A DNA stretch of 64,000 bases, from NCBI GenBank assembly GCA_964644135.1, contig CAZXWD010000001.1, positions 17,593 through 81,592 of the forward strand, written 5' to 3'. Both the position numbers and the translations under genes were made by a program. The DNA comes from CAZMOK01 sp964644135 (GTDB lineage: Bacteria; Bacteroidota; Bacteroidia; Bacteroidales; JAGOPY01). Of this stretch, positions 42,269 through 50,051 are shown one piece after another. The notes under the pieces are model-generated. The model saw nothing but the letters and a program-made list of their open reading frames with translations. It was not told the DNA's origin and searched no databases. Position 1 is the stretch's first letter. The number at the start of each line of letters is the position of its first letter.

Positions 42269-44377
42269 TTAATATAGTTTGTGAATAGATACAGTTGTTA
42301 CAGGTATTGAAACGCTAACACTCGAAACATTAGCCTGATAAGCATAAAGAGTAATCTCATCGCCTGATGATAACTCAACAGTTAAATCAATGAAAGCCAA
42401 TTCCTTTCTGCCTGATTCTACTTCGATCATTGTTATACAAGCACCACCGTACCCCGAACCGTTTACTCTTGGTTGCAGTCTTAAAACATCTATATCAGAA
42501 CCAATATTTAGCGTTACTGTGAATGTTATTCTAAAAATTCCAGCAACTGAAACGGTTGCCGTACTATCATCGGTCATTGTTATATTCTTAGCTGTTATGT
42601 AATTTGCATAAGTTCCGTCTGTCAAAGGTATTTTAGTCCAAGTACTTTGCAGTAATGTGAATGATGATGCGTGATTATCTGACCAAGACATATAAGCAGC
42701 CTCACTATACTCCACCTGACCATCTGAGTTTTGCACCAAGTTCCTGTCAGGCGTTACGTCTTCGATTATGCCGTCGAAATCGACTCTGTTGGAAACAGTC
42801 AATGTATTATCTTTCAATAAGGTTCCTTCTATGTAAACGCCATTATCAACTGTTTCTTCATAAATGCTATCAATACTTAATGTCGATGCTGTTGCTTCAG
42901 CTCCGTAACCAAGATCCGAACTGAACTCATCTAACAAGTCTTGATAACCCCAATAAGACATTTTTTCACTTACCCCGTTGAGAACCAAAAAGCAAGTGTC
43001 TGCTGCTGAAGATACAGCTGGCGGTAAAGGATCAATGTAAATGTTGGCTTCTGTTCCGCTGTGTTTTGTAATTTTTAATCCGTCATTGGCCGTAAGTTCA
43101 AGCTGACCGGATTCGTCTGAGACCAATGATCCGGATGTGCTGTTTGTTAAATACAATCTCCCATAAGGCGCATAAACATAACCGTCTGAATCTCCATGTA
43201 ACCATGTATCGTTTAATAGCCCGTCGTCTTCATTCCAGGCAAGATACATTACAGGCCCGCCTGTTCCGGCATCGTCAGCTCCTGCCCTGTAACCGAGAAA
43301 CAATCCGTAATCGCCTTCCCAGTTATATCCGGCACGTTGGCCCCAGGCAACATTACCTGCTCCTGTTTCATTATTGTAAAGAGCATACCATCCGCCTGCT
43401 ATATTGTTATAGGCCGTTGTGTTTCTTCCTCCGGCATGAAATCCCGCGAAAATATTGTTGCCTCCTGAGGTGTTACTGCCACCGGCTGAATAGCCAAGAA
43501 AAATATTTTTATCACCGGTTGTGTTGTCTTCTCCTGCAGTTTGTCCAATCATTACATTGTACTGAGCAGATGTTGAGCTATATCCTGCCGAGTTTCCGAT
43601 CATTATATTTCCGTCATCGGATAGATGAGCGCCGCTGTAACCACCTGCCCTGAAACCGGCTATGAAATTATTGTCACCTGAACAACCGTATCCTGGAAAA
43701 TTTCCCAGGTATATGTTATTTTGTCCTGATGTTTGATATCCTGCGGACCATCCCAGTGCTGTTTCTCCCACTCCTGTCGATCCACCAAGCGCAAGATATC
43801 CTACGCCTGCCATTTGTCCGTTGCCAGAATATGTAGAAGGTGAATATCCTGCTGATTGGCCTAAAAAAACACTCGTTCCGTATCCTACTTTATATTCTTG
43901 CCAGAGCAGTTTTACAGGGTTAGTTGTTTGATCTATTTCCCAAATACCACCGCCATAAGTTCCCAGGCTGTTATCATAGCTTTGGATACACATCGGGCCG
44001 TCAACTATCAAAGGGAAGTCATCCTGCTGTCCGGAAGACATGCCCAGGTCTCCACCTGCCTGGATAAAACCGGTTTCAAGCGTATCGGATATATTAACAT
44101 CGCCTTGCACATCAAGGTCTTTACCGGGCGTTGAAGTGTTGATCCCCACATCGCCTGAACTGTAATATATATCGGATCCGTTTTGTGACCACAGGCTAGC
44201 ACCTCCTGTTATGATCGCCCAATATACGGTGTCATTAGAAATCACTACTACCGTATCCGAATCGCGTTCGTTTAGATTGAGCAGCATGACTGGGGCATCA
44301 AATGCTGTGATCATTGTCTGCCCCCGCATGCCGATAAATCCAAAAACCAGTATTATGAAGAAAAGTATTTTTTTCAT
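42269..44377 (-). CDS. Secreted YadA-head-like repeat protein (adhesin or fibre)
   Basis: 702 residues. A Sec signal peptide (hydrophobic ILFFIILVFGFIGM) is followed by a short coil and a long region (about 165-400) of repeats of the form 'GnnN...G..AG..n', for example NIFLGYSAGGSNTSGGNNIF. These resemble the beta-roll heads of trimeric autotransporter adhesins (Hep_Hag/YadA). The C-terminal part contains a stretch with WTKIPLTDGTYANYI and ends in a jelly-roll-like domain (IFRITFTVTLNIGSDI, GDEITLYAYQANVSSV) like the C1q-like heads of phage fibres. No autotransporter anchor domain is visible. A phage fibre normally lacks a signal peptide, so this may instead be exported to the host surface. 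Confidence 0.72.
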   Translation of the reverse strand: MKKILFFIILVFGFIGMRGQTMITAFDAPVMLLNLNERDSDTVVVISNDTVYWAIITGGASLWSQNGSDIYYSSGDVGINTSTPGKDLDVQGDVNISDTLETGFIQAGGDLGMSSGQQDDFPLIVDGPMCIQSYDNSLGTYGGGIWEIDQTTNPVKLLWQEYKVGYGTSVFLGQSAGYSPSTYSGNGQMAGVGYLALGGSTGVGETALGWSAGYQTSGQNNIYLGNFPGYGCSGDNNFIAGFRAGGYSGAHLSDDGNIMIGNSAGYSSTSAQYNVMIGQTAGEDNTTGDKNIFLGYSAGGSNTSGGNNIFAGFHAGGRNTTAYNNIAGGWYALYNNETGAGNVAWGQRAGYNWEGDYGLFLGYRAGADDAGTGGPVMYLAWNEDDGLLNDTWLHGDSDGYVYAPYGRLYLTNSTSGSLVSDESGQLELTANDGLKITKHSGTEANIYIDPLPPAVSSAADTCFLVLNGVSEKMSYWGYQDLLDEFSSDLGYGAEATASTLSIDSIYEETVDNGVYIEGTLLKDNTLTVSNRVDFDGIIEDVTPDRNLVQNSDGQVEYSEAAYMSWSDNHASSFTLLQSTWTKIPLTDGTYANYITAKNITMTDDSTATVSVAGIFRITFTVTLNIGSDIDVLRLQPRVNGSGYGGACITMIEVESGRKELAFIDLTVELSSGDEITLYAYQANVSSVSVSIPVTTVSIHKLY
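43270..43860 (-). repeat. YadA-head-like repeat-coding region
   Basis: Consecutive units of 14-28 residues with the pattern G-x-x-A/S-G-x-x-x-x-G-x-x-N are encoded here, with variable nucleotide sequence. The repeats are protein-level rather than near-identical DNA copies. Confidence 0.65.
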
Positions 44378-44378
44378 T

Positions 44379-45314
44379 TTAGATCAGTTCTACGCTTTCC
44401 ACACTTGTTACTTCCGCCATGGAAAATATATTTCCGTTAGTGGTGAGATATGTTCCCGCCATCATAACGTAGTTAACATTGGTCACAGTTAGATCGATTG
44501 ATTCTCCATTGTTGTAATTTAATCTGATATTTTGCCCTTCGAACACAGAAGTAAGGTCTCCATAAGCATCATCAAGTCTAACCCTGTAATAGTCCCCAAC
44601 GGTATCGTAAGCAGTTACATCAAATGATTCCGGAAGGCTGTAATCATCATTGTATACTGTCACCTTAACCCTAGTTGAAACTCCTGGCAATCTTACATAT
44701 AAAGATCCGACTCTTGACTCTGTATAAGTGCCATAAGTTATTTTTGACTTGTCTATAGTCAGGGTCAGATTTATAACATCATCTGCCTTGATACTTATAA
44801 CAGAACCTACAAGCCATTCACTTGCAAAATATCCTGTAACAGATTCGGAAATATAAACATCCCATTCTTTAGTTTTTTCACTAAGGTTTGAAATTTCAAT
44901 CGTAAGTGAAACTGTTGATACATCTTTTGCACATACCACATCATCAGCTTTAATGGAAAGATTAGTTGCTACATTGACTTCTTCATAATACCAGAACGAT
45001 CCTGAAGAAATACAAGCATAGGTTTTTTCATAATTACTTGTAGCAACAAAAAGGCTGGTTCCTTCAGGATGACTGTTAAAATCCAGACCATTTAGATAGG
45101 TTTCAATGTCCGTTTCCGTGGTAATCACAATGTCGCAATATCCGGAACTTTGTGAGGCTATTAATTGACGTATCTTGCCCCTGTCAGTTCGCATACTTAA
45201 CACACCGTTATCGTTGAACAAATCAATTACTCTTCCGTGGTTGCCTAAAAGCCTTAGCCTGGTAGCGTTCAACCATCCGGCAGTGTTGCCAAACTTAAAA
45301 TTTTTGTTTCTCAT
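44379..45314 (-). CDS. Putative structural protein, beta-rich
   Basis: 311 residues with no recognised domain. The N-terminal part has an LRLLGNHGRVIDLFNDNG-like run and IVITTETDIETYLNG. The body is dominated by strands with similar phrases: VATNLSIKADDVVCAKD and GSVISIKADDVINLTLT share a KADDV element, perhaps two related beta domains. The C-terminus has SIDLTVTNVNYVM. It lies one base from the exported repeat gene and 55 bases from the repetitive fibre gene. It is probably a virion component, perhaps a fibre or decoration. The assignment is positional. Confidence 0.45.
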   Translation of the reverse strand: MRNKNFKFGNTAGWLNATRLRLLGNHGRVIDLFNDNGVLSMRTDRGKIRQLIASQSSGYCDIVITTETDIETYLNGLDFNSHPEGTSLFVATSNYEKTYACISSGSFWYYEEVNVATNLSIKADDVVCAKDVSTVSLTIEISNLSEKTKEWDVYISESVTGYFASEWLVGSVISIKADDVINLTLTIDKSKITYGTYTESRVGSLYVRLPGVSTRVKVTVYNDDYSLPESFDVTAYDTVGDYYRVRLDDAYGDLTSVFEGQNIRLNYNNGESIDLTVTNVNYVMMAGTYLTTNGNIFSMAEVTSVESVELI

Positions 45315-45345
45315 AATCTGTTATGTTAAAACGGATGAAAAAAAA

Positions 45346-45362
45346 GGGAGCCAGAAGCTCCC
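45346..45362 (-). terminator. Intrinsic terminator after the repetitive fibre gene
   Basis: On the minus strand a perfect six-pair stem (gggagc/gctccc) with a five-base loop is followed by nine T. It begins eight bases after the stop codon of the 416-residue gene, so it should end or reduce transcription before the exported-protein cluster. Confidence 0.75.
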
Positions 45363-45369
45363 ATATTTT

Positions 45370-46620
45370 TTATGAGGCAGGCCTGATCACGATATAACTC
45401 ACTATCGTATCGCCTCCAGGATCCCCATCGAATGTGAATGTTAGACTGTCAGATCCGGTAACAGCACTTACACCTACTACATTGTTTGTGCCATCGTCAA
45501 TAATAGACCACATGACTTGATCGTTTAATACAGCTCCGGTAACATCGATCGTTACAGCTGCTCCGTTTGCAGCATCTGAATTGCTTTCAGTGCTGGAATC
45601 GCCATCTACGTGCGCAGTGTCATCGGCGACGTGTGTATTAAGTTTAGCTTTCAAGTCATTCAGATCTACGATTGTCTCGGCAAGAGTAGTTGGTGCAGTT
45701 GCATCTGCAAGAGAAGCATCACCGGCCTCTTGTGCTATGTGGTATGTCCAACTATCTGCAGCTTCAGCATCGGCATCATGACTGTCATATGAAGTCAGTA
45801 AAGCCGTTGTTAGGGCTATCAGAGAGGTCAGATCAGTAGCATCGGCAGTTGAAACGGCCGTATCTGCAGCAATGTGTTCTTCGACATAAGCTGCATCGGC
45901 AGTTGATTCTGTCCCGCTATCACCTGCTGTATGAGCCGTATCATCAGCTACGTGAGTGTTTAGCTTAGCTTTCAGATCGTTCAGTCTTGTAATGCATTCG
46001 TGAATATCTGTGGGAGCAGTCGCATCAGCTAACGAAGCATCACCGGCTTCCTGGGCCTGGTGTACCGTGGGTGCGGCTCCTTCTGCATCAGCATCATGTG
46101 TATCATATGTACTCAACAACTCAGTTGTCAATGCTATTAAACTTGTAAGATCTGTTGCATCGGCAGCATCAACGTTTCCATCTGCAAGTTCTGCAGTATG
46201 TTCTTCTCCACTGCTTCCGGCATCGTCGACATGTGTGTTGAATGTTGTTTTTAATGCATTGGCAAGTGCAATAGCGGAATTCAGTCCACCATCACCTGCA
46301 TCAGCATAATGATCATTCAAGGTCGATTTCAAAGAATTCGCAAGAGTTATTGCAGAACTTAACCCGTCATCGTTTTCATTGTCAAGCAAGGTTCTTGCAT
46401 CTTCTGCCTTGATCGGATATGCCCTGTTTTCAGCATCTGCCTGGTCAACAGCTTTTAATTTTGCAACGATTTTTGAGATGTGATCTTTTACGCTTTTAGC
46501 TGCAGCACCAAGGTAAGAGGACTCTTCATTCAAAGATGTTATTTCCACATCTTTAGCCTCTTTGACTTTGTATTTTCCTTCAAAGTCATAATGTTCGCCT
46601 GTTTTTTTATCTATAGCCAT
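45370..46620 (-). CDS. Repetitive Ala/Asp-rich head-fibre-like protein
   Basis: 416 residues. A charged N-terminus (GKYKVKEAKDVEITSLNEES) leads into helical repeats. Two copies of a unit of about 95 residues share DATDLTSLIALTT, YDSHDADAE/YDTHDADAE, AQEAGDASLADATAPT and LNDLKAKLNTHVADDTAH, and shorter related units (SAITLANSLKSTLNDHYADA, SAIALANALKTTFNTHVDDA) precede them. The C-terminus is a beta domain ending VSYIVIRPAS. Such 'H..D...H......' repeats occur in phage head fibres and other trimeric helical shafts. It lies between a 394-residue virion protein and a terminator. Decorative head fibre is the best guess. Confidence 0.55.
   Translation of the reverse strand: MAIDKKTGEHYDFEGKYKVKEAKDVEITSLNEESSYLGAAAKSVKDHISKIVAKLKAVDQADAENRAYPIKAEDARTLLDNENDDGLSSAITLANSLKSTLNDHYADAGDGGLNSAIALANALKTTFNTHVDDAGSSGEEHTAELADGNVDAADATDLTSLIALTTELLSTYDTHDADAEGAAPTVHQAQEAGDASLADATAPTDIHECITRLNDLKAKLNTHVADDTAHTAGDSGTESTADAAYVEEHIAADTAVSTADATDLTSLIALTTALLTSYDSHDADAEAADSWTYHIAQEAGDASLADATAPTTLAETIVDLNDLKAKLNTHVADDTAHVDGDSSTESNSDAANGAAVTIDVTGAVLNDQVMWSIIDDGTNNVVGVSAVTGSDSLTFTFDGDPGGDTIVSYIVIRPAS
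45590..46310 (-). repeat. Tandem repeats coding for the helical shaft
   Basis: Two long related segments (about 45600-45860 and 45940-46190) share many blocks such as LNDLKAKLNTHVADDTAH and DATDLTSLIALTT at protein level. Shorter, more diverged units lie further 5' in the gene. Copies differ at synonymous and non-synonymous positions. Confidence 0.6.
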
Positions 46621-46690
46621 TGTTTTGTGTTTTTGAGGTTAGAAAATGGAGAGGACCTAAGCCCCCCCCTTAATTACCCAAAATCCGAGG

Positions 46691-47875
46691 TTACACAATG
46701 GTAACACTCAGTGCTGATTCAATGGCAGATTCAAGCGCTGTGAGATATCCGCTGTTTGATTCATTGGCATACAGCACATAGTGAATGTCCTCGTTCTTAC
46801 TGTACCCTGTTAGGGTAGAGCTGGACGGCTTGGCATCCTCTATGATGTGAAACTCTGTATACGTTTTGGTTGTGTCCACAGCCTCATTCAAGATCTGATC
46901 AGCTTCACCTGTAACGATAGTTTCACCGTCAGGAGCGAATACAGGGGTGTTCTGAGACATCCTTGATCCTATGCCGCGGCTGTAAACTCCGGTTCTTCCG
47001 TACAACACTCCGGTACTGTCAACAGCAAGTGTTGAGGTTCCGATCTCAACAGTGGCATCTGTACCTGTAAATCCGGCCGTAAGCATGACTCCGGTCTTCC
47101 CGCGGGAAGCTCCACTGGGGCGTGCCGGGAAGTAATCCCCGTCGTCAACGATTACCATGCCCTGGCCTTTGTTGGCTGAGGCAGTTATGTCCACAGCTGC
47201 CGTACATACAAATCCGGAAGTTCCGCCCGTAAGTGTTTTCGAAGCGGAAAGCCAGCTCGAGGTGTCTGAAACATCGTAAAGCCAGATGTATCCGGCTGCA
47301 GTCGTAGCATTGATCGTTCCGCTTGTTACAGAAACGGCCGCTATTTTTGCAGTTACTCCGGAGGTTTCCTGGGTCACCGTTTCGCCAACCTGGGGAAGAG
47401 CTGTCTGACCTGCTGTAAATGCAACCTTATGCACCAGGTAAGCACCAACTTTGTTGTATGCTTTAGCATTGATCTTGTTTACCAGATCATAGTACATGTT
47501 GTACCGGTCTGTTGCAGGCGTTCCGGTCAGTGTTGCCGGGGCCTTGTAATTGTAAATGTACTCGGTTTGCTTCTGCCCTTCCTTGACGGCGTTATTGAAA
47601 AGTATGATCTGATACCTGGTATCAGCCACGACTGTTTCATCTGCTCTTCCTACAAGGGCTATCTGGGCGACTTCCGCCTGGGAAGCTACTTTATATGCCC
47701 TGGTCACGGATCCCTTTTCAAAAGGAGGCAAAATGTTTGCGATTGAACTGGCAGAGTTGTCCTCACAGATTATACACTGTCCAGGAAACGGGCCATCTGC
47801 GGAAACGTCCTTGACATTACCGCCGCCAGATTTTAAAGTGTTAATGATGGCTTTTCTGATTACTGTTCTACTCAT
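46691..47875 (-). CDS. Putative capsid decoration or tail-associated virion protein
   Basis: 394 residues without a recognised enzyme motif. N-terminal strands and a helix (VTRAYKVASQAEVAQIALVG) are followed by TYNYKAPATLTG-type beta structure. A central Gly/Ala/Thr-rich insertion (about 155-240 with VTSGTINATTAAGYIWLYDVS) recalls Ig-like or decoration domains. The C-terminus has YSKNEDIHYVLYANESNSGY. It lies among the head genes, between a connector-like gene and the repetitive fibre gene. It could be a major auxiliary virion protein; no specific role is shown by sequence. Confidence 0.45.
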   Translation of the reverse strand: MSRTVIRKAIINTLKSGGGNVKDVSADGPFPGQCIICEDNSASSIANILPPFEKGSVTRAYKVASQAEVAQIALVGRADETVVADTRYQIILFNNAVKEGQKQTEYIYNYKAPATLTGTPATDRYNMYYDLVNKINAKAYNKVGAYLVHKVAFTAGQTALPQVGETVTQETSGVTAKIAAVSVTSGTINATTAAGYIWLYDVSDTSSWLSASKTLTGGTSGFVCTAAVDITASANKGQGMVIVDDGDYFPARPSGASRGKTGVMLTAGFTGTDATVEIGTSTLAVDSTGVLYGRTGVYSRGIGSRMSQNTPVFAPDGETIVTGEADQILNEAVDTTKTYTEFHIIEDAKPSSSTLTGYSKNEDIHYVLYANESNSGYLTALESAIESALSVTIV

Positions 47876-47937
47876 GGTTTCTCTTTTTTTTGAGTTATTA
47901 TTAATTTAATTCCCGTGGAGCTCTACGGCTCTAAGGG

Positions 47938-48759
47938 TTACTTCTTGTCAATGTCCTCTTCAAGATTTACCGACTTGTTATAATCTGCCACGTTACCGCT
48001 GAGGATTGCTGCTGCTTTACGGCAAAGCTCTTCATGAAGCGAATCCGGAAGATCTGTACCCGTATAGTTCTTGAATACAACTCCTGAATTAAGGGTTGCA
48101 GAGTTTCCTTGGATCGTGTACTCCACCTCAGACTCAACGTTGACGTTTTCGGTATAGGATCCAAAGACTTCGGTTATTACCGCATCGGTATAAGCAATGA
48201 TTTTCTGGCCATTGGTAAACGAGGCCCCTACAGTACTTACTTCCGTTCCTATGGAAACGCGTTGAGGTTCTGCAATGTAATACATATCACCGCTGATCAG
48301 GGTTCCGATATCTCCGAACACAACTTTGTGCCCTTCGGAAGATTCTATTCTATATATCCTCTCCGGGAAACTTATGGAAGGCCTTCTAAACGGGTCAAGA
48401 TTGATTACTGCATATTCATCATATGTCAACGGAATTGTTGATATGACAGTCCCGCTGACATTTGCTTCAAGGATCAGGCACATCATGTAATCATCAGGAA
48501 ACTTTGAAACCGGAATGATATCTCCGGAAGCATCCATGCCGGTCTTTTTTTTGACGAGTGTATAAAGCTCATCTCTTAACATCTGTGTCTGCTGCCACTT
48601 GGCATCTTTTTGATCATTCCTGGCTCTTTCGACCCTTCTTAAAATGATATCATAGATAGCCGAATTAATGGCTTTATCTACAGCACCTTTGCGCCACCTA
48701 GGGCTCATTTCTGAGTCCAGATAAAACTTGATCTTATAATGTAGCTGAACGATGTTCAT
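47938..48759 (-). CDS. Connector/ring-type protein
   Basis: 273 residues. N-terminal helices (NIVQLHYKIKFYLDSEMSPR, AVDKAINSAIYDIILRRVER) precede a beta-rich body (YRIESSEGHKVVFGDIGTLI, VEYTIQGNSATLNSGVVF) and a C-terminal helix (LHEELCRKAAAILSGNV). The shape parallels the 280-residue ring protein at 37756-38598, suggesting a duplicated connector family, as in crAss-like phages with several ring proteins. It lies downstream of the capsid gene and the 384-residue gene. Probably part of the head-tail interface. Confidence 0.5.
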   Translation of the reverse strand: MNIVQLHYKIKFYLDSEMSPRWRKGAVDKAINSAIYDIILRRVERARNDQKDAKWQQTQMLRDELYTLVKKKTGMDASGDIIPVSKFPDDYMMCLILEANVSGTVISTIPLTYDEYAVINLDPFRRPSISFPERIYRIESSEGHKVVFGDIGTLISGDMYYIAEPQRVSIGTEVSTVGASFTNGQKIIAYTDAVITEVFGSYTENVNVESEVEYTIQGNSATLNSGVVFKNYTGTDLPDSLHEELCRKAAAILSGNVADYNKSVNLEEDIDKK

Positions 48760-48822
48760 GATTTACCTGTTAGTTCTAAATTGATGTGTTGAAATTATCA
48801 ATACAGTTTGCTGTTGTCAAGT

Positions 48823-49977
48823 TTACTTTTTAGCCCTGGTAGTTTTTCTTGCCGGTGTTTTCTTGGCCGGGATGTTTTTTTTCACTGCCTTTTCGACTTG
48901 GTCGAAACTATCCGGTTCAAAATCATCATCGCCTTCCTTGGCTTTAGTTTCATCAAGCGTCTCGGTCTCTTTCTTGTCTTCGATCACCTCGGCGACAGGC
49001 GGCTTATCTACCCTTTCATTCATGAATTTTTCAAGTTCTGCCTGTTGCTTATCGACCTTTTCCTGGAGTTTTTTGTACTCCTCGTAAGTGATGTTTTCCG
49101 GCAACTCTTTTGCAGACTCATCTTCTGTCATTTCTGCAATCTCAAAAGTGAAGGTAGTGTCCGGCTCGATTTCTTTGATCCGCCTGGTCAGTGCAGTTAA
49201 GGCAACGTTATTATCTTTAAGATTGGCAACAACCTCTACATCTGTCATTCCCAGGTTCTGTCCATTAAAAACAAGCCCCATCTCATCTTCTTTGATAATC
49301 TTAAAAGCCATGGCCATACGGACAGCTTCCATGATAGGACGGTTCGGATCTTTAAACATGTTGATAAATTCCTGGGGTGAATGCATGGCTCTTTTGTAAA
49401 GTTGTCCTCGCAAAACTTTAGGTGTCATGCCTTCTACCACCTCGATACCCATGTATCTGGCCAGAGGTGTTACTTCTTCTTTAGAGAGGTTTTCAACCAT
49501 CTGGAGAGCTCTGCCTACAAGACCTGCCCTTTCTGATTCACGATCTGCCTCAACATCCTGGTCGTAAACTTCAAACAGGGGATCATCTATTGCAAAAGGA
49601 GATCCGTCAAGGGTGTGATGCATTCTGACAACAAGCCAGGCCTGGGCCTCATACATGTTGTTCAGATCAAAAGTATTCCGTTCAAGAAGCGTAATTTTCC
49701 TCCACTTGATATTGCCGTCTACGTGCATACCGATAGGAATTCCGTATAATATTCCGGTTACCGGGTCTTTGGTAAACGTGATCTGGCGTTGAAGTTCTTT
49801 GTGCTTGTCTATTCTGATAGCCTTGACTTCAATAACCATGGACATATTGTTCTCCAGCCGGTATCGCTGCAGGTTTTCTACAGCTTTGTTCATATCGATA
49901 ATTTTGGTCTTGAATTCTCCATATTCGATGTAAGGCATGGAGCGCCTTTCTTTGAGAGATACAGTTAAATGTTTCAT
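48823..49977 (-). CDS. Virion-block protein with histone-like basic tail
   Basis: 384 residues, with an alternative start 13 codons further in. The body (1-270) is mixed alpha/beta with no recognised family (VIEVKAIRIDKHKELQRQIT, HTLDGSPFAIDDPLFEVYDQ). A coiled coil follows (YEEYKKLQEKVDKQQAELEK), then an acidic linker and a strongly basic end (KKNIPAKKTPARKTTRAKK) resembling histone H1-type tails. It lies directly after the capsid gene and its terminator. The tail could bind packaged DNA or an acidic partner in the particle. Function unknown. Confidence 0.5.
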   Translation of the reverse strand: MKHLTVSLKERRSMPYIEYGEFKTKIIDMNKAVENLQRYRLENNMSMVIEVKAIRIDKHKELQRQITFTKDPVTGILYGIPIGMHVDGNIKWRKITLLERNTFDLNNMYEAQAWLVVRMHHTLDGSPFAIDDPLFEVYDQDVEADRESERAGLVGRALQMVENLSKEEVTPLARYMGIEVVEGMTPKVLRGQLYKRAMHSPQEFINMFKDPNRPIMEAVRMAMAFKIIKEDEMGLVFNGQNLGMTDVEVVANLKDNNVALTALTRRIKEIEPDTTFTFEIAEMTEDESAKELPENITYEEYKKLQEKVDKQQAELEKFMNERVDKPPVAEVIEDKKETETLDETKAKEGDDDFEPDSFDQVEKAVKKNIPAKKTPARKTTRAKK

Positions 49978-50002
49978 TTTATAAAGAGATTTTAGTTTTT
50001 AA

Positions 50003-50033
50003 GGAAAAAAGGAAGAGGCCGGAGCCTCTTCCT
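50003..50033 (-). terminator. Strong intrinsic terminator after the capsid gene
   Basis: On the minus strand a perfect ten-pair stem (aggaagaggc/gcctcttcct) with a four-base loop is followed by six T. It begins 18 bases after the capsid stop codon. It can protect the capsid transcript and lower expression of downstream genes, as is common after major capsid genes. Confidence 0.85.
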
Positions 50034-50051
50034 AAAGTTATTATGGATGAA

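Noticed and set aside
46664..46671. C homopolymer between two structural genes
   Set aside because: Short, in a gap, with no hairpin or other supporting signal; not enough to call a regulatory or phase-variable site.
48792..48820. TTGACA - 17 bases - TAATTT on the minus strand between the 384- and 273-residue genes
   Set aside because: It resembles a sigma-70 promoter, but such elements are not typical for Bacteroidota hosts, and AT-rich gaps give such matches by chance.
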